The position numbers and the translations under genes are program-made. Source: a virus. Taken from it: a stretch of DNA of 64,000 nt. The DNA lies in IMG/VR virus record IMGVR_UViG_3300042503_001396, positions 1 to 64,000 of that record; one strand, written 5' to 3'. Below the pieces are notes generated by a model. It saw only the letters and a list, made by a program, of their open reading frames with translations. It was not told where the DNA came from and searched no databases. This document shows, in pieces, positions 15,801 to 21,837 of the stretch (position 1 is the first letter of the stretch; each line of letters opens with the position of its first letter).

Positions 15801-18800
15801 AGTCACTTGTATTTGTGTCACCAATTGGAGCACGAAGAGAAAATGTCTTTGCAGATTGTGGATTTGCTTCAACATTATCTCTATCCAACTGAGGATAAAG
15901 ATCTACAGGACTTTGAGAATACTCAAGGTTTGTAAATTCATTTGTAATTTTATTACTTGCATTTAAGACATAAAGATGATAGATTCCATCTTGAGATCCT
16001 TGCACATAAGGAGAGATGACTTCATTACGATAAACATATAGATTTGATTGCCAATCATTTCTTTCAAATCTTGGCAGATCTCTAATTTGATCTGGTGTGG
16101 TTCTGGAATTAATATTGTTTGTGCTTGATGCTCCAGGAGTATGTGCTTTTCCATTTACATCTGTTGTCGAATGTGTAAATGACATATCATTTACAATTGA
16201 TGCAACTGCAAACTTACCGTTATATCCACGATCATATAAACCACTTGGGTTGCTACTGTCAGTTACATTGCGAATGATTACTAGATCACCAACATTTAAA
16301 TTATGTGGTAATGAAGTTAATACTGTAACAGTAGTAGACGCTAATGTGCAAGTAGTAATAAATCTTGGATTCTTATTATACTCAAAGTCAGTACTTGCAA
16401 TACTTGTTCTAGTAAAATCATCTGATCTTGCGCCGGTTGTACTAGACTCCTGAATAATGAATCCATCTTCTGGATCCTTTGCACCATTAAGTTCTTTTGG
16501 AATGACGACTCTTACTTTATAAATCTTTTCATCCAAACTTCTATCATCAACAATTCTCTTAACATAAGTAAGATCAGTTGTTTCAGATAGTCCTGCAACA
16601 CCAAGAGTATTAATTTGACCATAGATTTGGTTTGTAGAATTGACAGTAATATACCAGTTTCCTGCTGTAGTATCAAACTGAATTGGAGATCCAATATCTC
16701 CTGCAGATTTATCAGAAACTCTACTATAAACTTTGAGTTGCTCTCCTCCATAAATTGTTAATGCTTCATTATTGAGAGCATTGGTAGATGAGGTTGCTAA
16801 CTTGATTTGATTTGCAGATAAACCAGAAGTGATCGCATATCCAACAGTATGTGGAGTTACATTTTCTGGCAAATCTCCAGTTTCACTGTTGATAATGATT
16901 TTTTCACCAGTTTGTAGTGTATGATTACTTGTAAAAGTTAGAGTAGAACTTGCTACAGTTGAAACATCATAAACTTTATAAGCACTTGTCACACCATCCT
17001 GCATATAAATGTCTGCAGAATATTCGGTGTTGTTGATTGAAAGATAGAGTTTATCTCCGTTACGAGCACCAACACGATAACCCTGAGTGACACTGACTGG
17101 TAAACTATCTGTAGCGTTTAATCCATAAAGATATAACTTATTTCCACTTGGATTGTATGTTGAATTAGTGGTTAGACCAACATCAATTGATAACCATTCA
17201 ATATCCTCTTCTGTCGTTGTGTCAATATCTCTTGGTGGAATGATGGAAGTAATAAAGGCATTGTTGTCCTTATCAAATGCCTCTGCTTTGAATCCATCAG
17301 AGTTAAGTGATATCTGACCAAAGTTTGAGTTTGAGTTGGTAATAGAGGCGTCTGCACCCGACTCAAGATCAAAATGCTTATTAAAACCAATTGCAAAGAC
17401 CGATACTATCTGAATAAAGGAGTCATTCGAAACCTTAATATGACTGGTTTCCCATCCTTGTCTATAAATTGCATCAGGATCCAGGTGATAGACTTTTGTA
17501 GTATCTGTCTGCGATGCTCCTGTTGGTAGATCTCCACCAATGACTGTTGTGTAATTTACACCATTATACTCTCTAGTGGAAGGATTATATTTTACAAAAG
17601 CACGATCGTCTTTTTGTAGAGACACAGCAGTAAACTGTGCAACAACCATTGAGCGGAAACCTGATGCTTTGCTACCATCAGCGTGCATTCCATTCATACC
17701 CCAGACGGATCTGAGAGAGCAGTTAAAGATATAAGGAGATGCTCCAGATACTGTATCTGTTTCTACCGTCACAGTTGCTCCAGTCACTAGTGGAGTTGGA
17801 TCCATCGTGATTGGGAAAGATTCGAGTAAATATGTAAATCTAGTTGCACTCAGAACATTTTGTACTTTTGTTGAAACATTATATGTTGATGTACTTACTC
17901 CTTTGATTTTAATTGGTGTTCCTGAAGTTAGATTATGATCTTCTGTTGTTGTAACTGTAACTAAAGTAGTTGCAGTGGTACCATTTCCAGAAATAACTGA
18001 TTGAATCTCAATTGGGTCAGAAGCAAACGCACCAACAATTTCCCATTCTGGTGCCATTTTTGCAAAGTCTTCGTCACTTGCAGGAAACTTTGCGTCTACT
18101 GGAATTGGGCGATATGAATTGAAAGCATTTGAGAGTTTGCTGTAATACATATCAAGGTCAGTGAGACCATATGTACCAACTTCATTTACACCATCAGCAT
18201 ACTCAAAACAAGTCAGTTTATGGTGAGAAAATCTTGGAGTTGACTGATAATTACTTGTGAAGAATGATGGGTGAGTATAGACTAAACCAGACTCATCAGC
18301 ATCAAAGAATGAAAACTGCCAGAAGTAACAAGCGCCAGTAACTCTAAAAATTGCAGATTTTTGTATTAGAGGATCTGTTGGATTTGGAACATACTTTGGT
18401 CTGACTTTTGTTTTTCTTAAATCGAGACCAACAATCGAAGTGCCTCTAGGTATAATGACACCACCATTGACACTATTAAACTTATAGAGAATATTATCGT
18501 CTTGTGTTAGATCAAAGTTAGAATCTAATTCTAATGATAATGTAGTAAGTGCTGGATCTCCTGTACCACCAGATGGAGGAACAGCATATGCAACACCACT
18601 ATTATTATAAATTGCATATCCAGGTCTATTATCAATTAAGTGCTCACCTGGCCAAACTAAAATTGTTGTTTTTTCGACTAAATCATTACCCTTTCCATTC
18701 ACAAAAGAGAATCTTGCCGCTTCTAAAAGTGCTCTCTGAATGGTTTTAAAAGGTTGTGCAAGAGAATTACCAGTATTAGTAATCGAATCTGTAGCGTCTA

Positions 18801-18873
18801 AATCGTTAGGGTTGACATATAGTGTGCGCCCATCAGTATTCTTAATGAAATTCGATAATTTGTTCAGAGGCAT
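12823..18873 (-). CDS. Giant tail-fibre/adhesin protein, 2016 aa
   Basis: Begins MPLNKLSNFIKNTDGRTLYV, followed by a pectin-lyase-like entry segment (NPNDLDATDSITNTGNSLAQ), many beta-rich repeats in the middle, a region with LTVKGGVGVGENLNVAGNTA and LRVLGGVGVAKTV, and a collar-type C-terminus (PIGSFFYMAASS, GYLICNGADIPTSG, IIPYHNHTASDSGHTHNF). It is the largest gene in the window, with a late promoter at 18907. Probable role: long fibre or whisker-like adhesin contacting the host surface. Confidence 0.8.
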   Translation of the reverse strand: MPLNKLSNFIKNTDGRTLYVNPNDLDATDSITNTGNSLAQPFKTIQRALLEAARFSFVNGKGNDLVEKTTILVWPGEHLIDNRPGYAIYNNSGVAYAVPPSGGTGDPALTTLSLELDSNFDLTQDDNILYKFNSVNGGVIIPRGTSIVGLDLRKTKVRPKYVPNPTDPLIQKSAIFRVTGACYFWQFSFFDADESGLVYTHPSFFTSNYQSTPRFSHHKLTCFEYADGVNEVGTYGLTDLDMYYSKLSNAFNSYRPIPVDAKFPASDEDFAKMAPEWEIVGAFASDPIEIQSVISGNGTTATTLVTVTTTEDHNLTSGTPIKIKGVSTSTYNVSTKVQNVLSATRFTYLLESFPITMDPTPLVTGATVTVETDTVSGASPYIFNCSLRSVWGMNGMHADGSKASGFRSMVVAQFTAVSLQKDDRAFVKYNPSTREYNGVNYTTVIGGDLPTGASQTDTTKVYHLDPDAIYRQGWETSHIKVSNDSFIQIVSVFAIGFNKHFDLESGADASITNSNSNFGQISLNSDGFKAEAFDKDNNAFITSIIPPRDIDTTTEEDIEWLSIDVGLTTNSTYNPSGNKLYLYGLNATDSLPVSVTQGYRVGARNGDKLYLSINNTEYSADIYMQDGVTSAYKVYDVSTVASSTLTFTSNHTLQTGEKIIINSETGDLPENVTPHTVGYAITSGLSANQIKLATSSTNALNNEALTIYGGEQLKVYSRVSDKSAGDIGSPIQFDTTAGNWYITVNSTNQIYGQINTLGVAGLSETTDLTYVKRIVDDRSLDEKIYKVRVVIPKELNGAKDPEDGFIIQESSTTGARSDDFTRTSIASTDFEYNKNPRFITTCTLASTTVTVLTSLPHNLNVGDLVIIRNVTDSSNPSGLYDRGYNGKFAVASIVNDMSFTHSTTDVNGKAHTPGASSTNNINSRTTPDQIRDLPRFERNDWQSNLYVYRNEVISPYVQGSQDGIYHLYVLNASNKITNEFTNLEYSQSPVDLYPQLDRDNVEANPQSAKTFSLRAPIGDTNTSDLKKSITRETVDKLSIALGIGQTISSVSSVSSTSATLTFGRRHGLGSVVTGTLYTPNTNYIPGTHYDVKLLNTDANPSVGTWKGATAKVVVESGGNVSSVVVISGGSGYTNGEVLYLDSSRVGAGNGNATYTIATAGISTNIGDVVQVTGVGTVTDGYYRISAINSQTQISVAKTSGDPTPTAGQYAFVVGSSSKISTSPYISATGITTFTTATPHGLLKGNKFRVINSTNNNLGDYVVKERVGVTTFTAITNKSLSAVDGYILKHGFSSNDAISDVREENFGIRQVSFYGNEFIRLTTAISDDSSANTLVVSSINSGIGTDARFPLGSYIQVDNEIMRITSSSNNSQFTVIRGSLGTRKESHDAGSLIRKINPIAVEFRRPSILRASGHTFEYLGYGPGNYSTGLPQVQVKSLTEREDFLVQSQERSGGIVVYTGMNNSGDFFSGNTKTSSSSGEVTSYDIPSPTVTGEDPSKSSVVYDEVTVKERLLVEGGDSGTVLSQFDGPVTFNRQIRSKDTSTFSGQVRVTNTTSSDSTGKGALTVKGGVGVGENLNVAGNTAFTGSVLLSNLTDSTSTSTGALRVLGGVGVAKTVTSLGLTVTGNASIGSTLTVLGSEGITSPKFKATTPQSVSLNGTPTFKMLRADGEQDFITFREVQNALGYIPADSASVTGDFPLGNSLICDDISGSFNGSTTDFTLRIAGTAYIPAGSSANLIVSVGGVIQKPGADFLIVTSAGANTSTIRFTTPPASGVNCFIVALGGQGSLVSNIDWDTKGQILVATENNTAARLTVGANGTVLTADDTQATGVKWAPGTPIGSFFYMAASSADTATGGSATIGATTYHAPEGYLICNGADIPTSGTFQGVNASLLQSLRSFLGSTYGAAGRLPNLVNNFAGYSAVPGVTGGNKDAIIPYHNHTASDSGHTHNFVGSQWPSGSGPEQNQSGSPDDRTNFEFTRNTSTGYANITVNYEGTAGNTTNANLPPYVGMLPVIKY

Positions 18874-18906
18874 CGGATTATAACTTCTTAAGATATTGCT
18901 ATCTTT

Positions 18907-18914
18907 TATTTATG
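18907..18914 (-). promoter_or_regulatory. Late promoter CATAAATA
   Basis: CATAAATA 34 bp before the 2016-aa gene, with the upstream gene's TAA stop inside the motif (TCA TAA ATA), the same arrangement as at 12307 and 53872. Confidence 0.6.
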
Positions 18915-19215
18915 AAGTCAAATCTTCCTCATCATACTGATATTCTACGTCTGGTGGCATATCTTCAGGGTTTTCTAAATCCACCATAAACAAGCAGGGA
19001 TGTACCTCTTCGTCTATCAGATAGAATGAGGATTTATATAAGTCTTCTGGTTCAAAGGTTCTCTCTTTGTCTGCTAACCTACAAAGATCTTGATCGTACA
19101 AATGACCGTCCGGAAGTTCATCGAACGTGAAGGGAATATGATTGATAAAATACATCTTCACAATCATACTGCCATTATTGTACCAGCAGTATGCGTGATC
19201 GATACGATAAGACAT
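18910..19215 (-). CDS. Hypothetical 101-aa protein
   Basis: Begins MSYRIDHAYCWYNNGSMIVK. An aromatic beta-rich first half is followed by an acidic tail (ENPEDMPPDVEYQYDEEDLT). It lies between the fibre gene and the tRNA cluster. Function unknown. Confidence 0.65.
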   Translation of the reverse strand: MSYRIDHAYCWYNNGSMIVKMYFINHIPFTFDELPDGHLYDQDLCRLADKERTFEPEDLYKSSFYLIDEEVHPCLFMVDLENPEDMPPDVEYQYDEEDLTS

Positions 19216-19247
19216 AGGAAATTCCCATATCTTATATTTATTTTTAA

Positions 19248-19320
19248 TAGGCGTGGTCGGATTCGAACCGACCCTGGAGGAGTTTTAAGCTCCCTGTCTC
19301 TGCCGCTGGACTACACGCCC
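19248..19320 (-). tRNA. tRNA-Leu (anticodon UAA), class I shape
   Basis: A 73-nt cloverleaf. Acceptor GGGCGTG/CACGCCT (one G-U), D arm GTC/GAC with GG in the loop, anticodon stem GGGAG/CTCCT with loop CTTAAAA (anticodon TAA), T arm GTCGG-TTCGAAT-CCGAC. The variable loop has only 5 bases, whereas bacterial tRNA-Leu has a long variable arm. CCA is not encoded. It has its own promoter at 19333-19361. Confidence 0.85.
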
Positions 19321-19332
19321 GTGTATGAGACT

Positions 19333-19361
19333 ATTATAACTCAAAGAATCATAATAGTCAA
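19333..19361 (-). promoter_or_regulatory. Sigma70 promoter for the first tRNA
   Basis: TTGACT (19356-19361), 17-bp spacer, TATAAT (19333-19338). The start region TCTCATACAC matches the start region of the repeated early modules. Confidence 0.75.
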
Positions 19362-19362
19362 G

Positions 19363-19435
19363 TGCTCGTTACTGGGATCGAACCAGTCTATCAGGTCTTA
19401 TGAGGACCGCGCTTTCGCCAGAGAGCTAAACGAGC
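19363..19435 (-). tRNA. tRNA with CAU anticodon (Met or Ile2)
   Basis: A 73-nt cloverleaf. Acceptor GCTCGTT/AACGAGC (7 perfect pairs), D loop with GG, anticodon stem GGTC/GACC with loop CTCATAA (anticodon CAT), T arm ACTGG-TTCGATC-CCAGT. A CAU anticodon may be elongator Met, or Ile if the first base is converted to lysidine; the sequence alone does not decide. No CCA is encoded. Confidence 0.8.
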
Positions 19436-19439
19436 ATTC

Positions 19440-19455
19440 GCTATTCGCAAATAGC
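19440..19455 (-). terminator. Hairpin after the HNH gene
   Basis: GCTATT-4-AATAGC, a 6-bp stem between the end of the HNH gene and the CAU tRNA. There is no strong U-tract after it on the minus strand, so it may be a processing or weak termination signal. Confidence 0.35.
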
Positions 19456-19464
19456 AAATAGTTT

Positions 19465-19878
19465 TTATTCATTTAATTGTTTTCTTTTTTTATGATACCC
19501 AATTTTTTTATTTAAAGTTTTGTAAGTATCAGTTAAAGTATGACAATTTGGACATAGTACTCTTAAATTTTCCTTATATCCATTATCTCGGGAACCATTA
19601 ATGTGATCAATTTCAAGATAAACAATTCCATTTATTGGATTTGGTTTTCCCCACCCACATTCTGTACATTTATAATTTGCTTCTTCAAGCAAATATTTTC
19701 TCACAAAATCACTTGGTCTACCATCTCCCTGTTTTCCAGTTATTTTTTTAGATAACCAATCAGTGATATTTTGTTTGTAGTAATCTTCTTGCTGGCATTT
19801 ATTTGAACAATAAAATCCTTTTCCTTGAGATGGGAAAAAATCGAATGATTTACTGCAGTTTTTACATTGTCCTTGCAT
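19465..19878 (-). CDS. HNH homing endonuclease, 137 aa
   Basis: Begins MQGQCKNCSKSFDFFPSQGK. An N-terminal zinc-ribbon-like part (CKNC, CSNKC) is followed by an HNH core: CTECGWG, YLEIDHINGSRDNGY, ENLRVLCPNCHTLTD. The free-standing gene sits inside a tRNA cluster, a common site for such elements. Its late promoter lies in the loop of a hairpin (19894-19922), as in T4 homing endonucleases whose early translation is blocked. Confidence 0.85.
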   Translation of the reverse strand: MQGQCKNCSKSFDFFPSQGKGFYCSNKCQQEDYYKQNITDWLSKKITGKQGDGRPSDFVRKYLLEEANYKCTECGWGKPNPINGIVYLEIDHINGSRDNGYKENLRVLCPNCHTLTDTYKTLNKKIGYHKKRKQLNE

Positions 19879-19893
19879 AATAGTTAGATCACT

Positions 19894-19922
19894 CTACACT
19901 TTTATTTATACTCTAAGTGTAG
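19894..19922 (-). promoter_or_regulatory. Late promoter inside a hairpin loop
   Basis: Arms CTACACTT (19922-19915) and AAGTGTAG (19901-19894) enclose TATAAATA (19910-19903). A late transcript would begin near 19897, within the downstream arm, and so lack the upstream arm. Only read-through RNA can form the full stem. The HNH ATG is 16 bases downstream. Confidence 0.75.
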
Positions 19923-19932
19923 TTTAGAGTAA

Positions 19933-20020
19933 TACGAGTGCCTGGATTCGAACCAGGTCAAAGCCGCTAATCTGGCGGAAAGAGTTTATAAGACTCCTCT
20001 GACTACCAAGTCTCACTCGC
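19933..20020 (-). tRNA. tRNA with long variable arm, identity uncertain
   Basis: An 88-nt candidate. Acceptor GCGAGTG/CACTCGT (one G-U), anticodon stem GGAGT/ACTCT with loop CTTATAA, long variable arm CCGC-loop-GCGG, T arm CCTGG-TTCGAAT-CCAGG. The anticodon position reads UAU (Ile), but a long variable arm belongs to Leu, Ser or Tyr tRNAs, and the D arm is irregular. It could be a degenerate or re-coded tRNA. Confidence 0.65.
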
Positions 20021-20033
20021 TTGAACCAGATCA

Positions 20034-20062
20034 ATTATAGAGGATCTGGAACTCTTTGTCAA
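20034..20062 (-). promoter_or_regulatory. Consensus sigma70 promoter of the tRNA cluster
   Basis: TTGACA (20057-20062), 17-bp spacer, TATAAT (20034-20039): a perfect match. The stop codon TGA of the upstream gene lies inside TTGACA. Confidence 0.85.
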
Positions 20063-20232
20063 GGTGCTTCGTTGTTTAACTCAGTGTGTATTCGTATGAG
20101 TTCTTCATCGGCGGGCATCATCACTGCCGCCTGCCCATTCTCATTGACAATACCTAACTGTTCTCCATTTTCGACTCGTTCCATAAGTTCGTCGAATCTT
20201 TCTTGAAACTCTTCTACTGTAAAAACTTCCAT
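20059..20232 (-). CDS. Phd/YefM-like antitoxin-type protein, 57 aa
   Basis: ATG 20230-20232 (MEVFTVEEFQERFDELMERV), stop TGA 20059-20061. The N-terminus matches the Phd/YefM fold: FTVEEF helix entry, then RVENGEQLGIVNENGQAAVM, where a short strand pair follows. Family members are DNA-binding antitoxins that repress their own operon. No toxin gene is adjacent, so it may be an orphan that neutralises a host toxin or acts only as a repressor (inference). Confidence 0.7.
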   Translation of the reverse strand: MEVFTVEEFQERFDELMERVENGEQLGIVNENGQAAVMMPADEELIRIHTELNNEAP

Positions 20233-20235
20233 TTT

Positions 20236-20421
20236 TCAAAGGGGATCGGTGTAAGCAAGACAATCATCACTTACCTGAGTGCGAACTACTTCCAGCACAT
20301 TCATAAACTGGTCAACACTCTCACATTCTACCATTCGTTCTGAACCTTCGCTAGAATACAGGTAAAATTTACGCGCAAGAGTATCGACAACGCAACGACT
20401 CAGGAACTCTTCGGTTTGCAT
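20236..20421 (-). CDS. Hypothetical 61-aa protein
   Basis: Begins MQTEEFLSRCVVDTLARKFY. It is alpha/beta with a central strand KFYLYSSEG and a helix SVDQFMNVLEVVR. I recall this as a conserved small protein of T4-like cyanophages beside the Phd-like gene. A strong promoter lies just upstream. Function unknown. Confidence 0.65.
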   Translation of the reverse strand: MQTEEFLSRCVVDTLARKFYLYSSEGSERMVECESVDQFMNVLEVVRTQVSDDCLAYTDPL

Positions 20422-20446
20422 TCGGTCTTTGATTGATTACCTAGGT

Positions 20447-20475
20447 ACTATAGGGCATCTGGGGCGGGTTGTCAA
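20447..20475 (-). promoter_or_regulatory. Sigma70 promoter
   Basis: TTGACA (20470-20475), 17-bp spacer, TATAGT (20447-20452). The stop TGA of the oxygenase gene is embedded in TTGACA. Confidence 0.8.
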
Positions 20476-21068
20476 GCACTATGATCTGTTACATAATACC
20501 AAGTAACTGCGACTCTCTTTTTTCCACTCAAAACTTTTTGACCAGAATGCGGAAAACACCAATTTGATGGAAAAAATAATCCATATCCTGTCGGTGGTTT
20601 GAAAGTCTTATGTGGAAATTCAGTTCCTCCACCTTCAAAATCATCATTCAAATAAACAACAACAGATATTTGGCGGTGATATTCTTTTGAGTTTGGATCA
20701 TTTGAAATATCGTGATGAAATTTATATTCTTGATTTGGGTGATATTCCAAAACTTGAATTGCTTCTCTATTTGAAGTAGTTTCATATCCACCAGGAACTG
20801 GATAATATTCAAATATTGAATTAATTTTAGTTATTTCCTCTTTATATGTTAAAAGAGATTCATTGATTCTTTGATGAAGAATTTGAGTTGCTTTATGGTT
20901 TTCGTCCATTGTTGCACCTAAACTCGATCTAATGGAAGTATCAATTCTTGATTTTCCGGCAGAATCAAATACTGTAGTTTTCTGAAAATATAAAGAATCA
21001 AGGTATTCGTTTATTATTTTTGATTCTTCTTCATTAATGACTTTAATGGTTTTGATCAAATCATTCAT
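20472..21068 (-). CDS. 2OG-Fe(II) oxygenase, prolyl-4-hydroxylase type
   Basis: A 198-aa protein with the double-stranded beta-helix signature: Fe ligands H118 and D120 in KFHHDIS, distal H174 in CFPHSGQ, and R185 in KKRVAVTW for 2-oxoglutarate. EGGGTEFPH follows the usual prolyl-hydroxylase layout. The family hydroxylates proline or other residues using O2 and 2-oxoglutarate. It lies downstream of a collagen-like fibre (21837-25898), a plausible substrate (inference). Two more oxygenases occur at 49771 and 50499. Confidence 0.85.
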   Translation of the reverse strand: MNDLIKTIKVINEEESKIINEYLDSLYFQKTTVFDSAGKSRIDTSIRSSLGATMDENHKATQILHQRINESLLTYKEEITKINSIFEYYPVPGGYETTSNREAIQVLEYHPNQEYKFHHDISNDPNSKEYHRQISVVVYLNDDFEGGGTEFPHKTFKPPTGYGLFFPSNWCFPHSGQKVLSGKKRVAVTWYYVTDHSA

Positions 21069-21192
21069 AAAAAATTTGTAAAATATCTGAATATAAAAAT
21101 GCTAATGAATTGGAACTGATCTCAGAAATAAATTCTCCGTTTACAGAAATACTATTATTTGTAGTATCAAAAAAATAAAGAGATATTTTTAC
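21061..21192 (-). pseudogene. Coding-like frame without a start codon
   Basis: From a GTA codon at 21190-21192 the frame reads VKISLYFFDTTNNSISVNGE and continues with protein-like composition to a TGA at 21061-21063 that overlaps the next ATG. No ATG, GTG or TTG is in frame before the upstream stop. Two late-type motifs (AATAAATA, 21209-21220) stand just before it. It may be a small gene that lost its start (GTA for GTG or ATG) or uses a non-canonical start. Confidence 0.35.
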
Positions 21193-21208
21193 TGATTATT
21201 ATCTATGA

Positions 21209-21220
21209 TATTTATTTATT
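21209..21220 (-). promoter_or_regulatory. Late-type promoter, overlapping AATAAATA motifs
   Basis: The minus strand reads AATAAATAAATA, giving two overlapping matches to NATAAATA, upstream of the start-less frame and the oxygenase gene. Confidence 0.45.
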
Positions 21221-21229
21221 AGAAGGTAT

Positions 21230-21499
21230 TTAAATATTTTCTGCAATCACATCTGTTACGATTGGGTCAGTTTCCAAAGACTCATTTTTATGCTCCCATG
21301 CATCAATCAAAGGTTGAATATATGAAATATCTTCAAATTTTTCGTTATTTCTTTCTTGGCGATTGATAAATTCAATTTCTCCCCAAGTTTCATACCATTG
21401 AATAGCATCAACTTCTTGATCAAACGTTGAGTTATCAATATTTAAGAATTTTCCACCAATTCCCACAACCTTATCATCTTTTATATAAGTAAATCTCAT
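21230..21499 (-). CDS. Hypothetical 89-aa protein of the fibre operon
   Basis: Begins MRFTYIKDDKVVGIGGKFLN. A strand pair is followed by an acidic helical body (EVDAIQWYETWGEIEFI). Small proteins with this look near fibre genes sometimes assist fibre assembly, but I see no diagnostic motif. It overlaps the next gene upstream by 4 bp. Confidence 0.6.
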   Translation of the reverse strand: MRFTYIKDDKVVGIGGKFLNIDNSTFDQEVDAIQWYETWGEIEFINRQERNNEKFEDISYIQPLIDAWEHKNESLETDPIVTDVIAENI

Positions 21500-21837
21500 T
21501 GTTCTTCTCCTGGTAATAACGTATTAATTGGTTGATTAAGCGGTGTAACTTGTGTTGGAACAATGCCTTGTTGAAGTGCTTGAACGTACAGTTGTTGATT
21601 TTCTTGATTTGCCTTTATGGTTTCATTTCTGAAAGATTCAATAGCAGCACCGGTTTGCCTTTGTTGTTGTGAGTTTTCGATTGTAAGCATTGGCAACCAA
21701 GTAATTGCACATCCCCATTCATCAACTGGTTCTCCAGTATTTGGATTCATCCCCCGAATTTGAGTAAACCAAGAACACTGAAGTCCTATACAATCTTTTT
21801 TAATCAGGGGACAATATTTTCCTTGTTCAAGTTTCAT
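21496..21837 (-). CDS. Hypothetical 113-aa Cys-containing protein
   Basis: Begins [20 protein letters not shown]. It has four cysteines in the first 43 residues (C9, C16, C21, C43), a segment CSWFTQIRGMNPNTGEPVDE, then a helical Gln/Asn-rich C-terminus. I recall it as common in cyanophages next to tail fibre genes. The cysteines may bind a metal. It shares one base with the fibre gene's stop. Confidence 0.65.
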   Translation of the reverse strand: MKLEQGKYCPLIKKDCIGLQCSWFTQIRGMNPNTGEPVDEWGCAITWLPMLTIENSQQQRQTGAAIESFRNETIKANQENQQLYVQALQQGIVPTQVTPLNQPINTLLPGEEQ

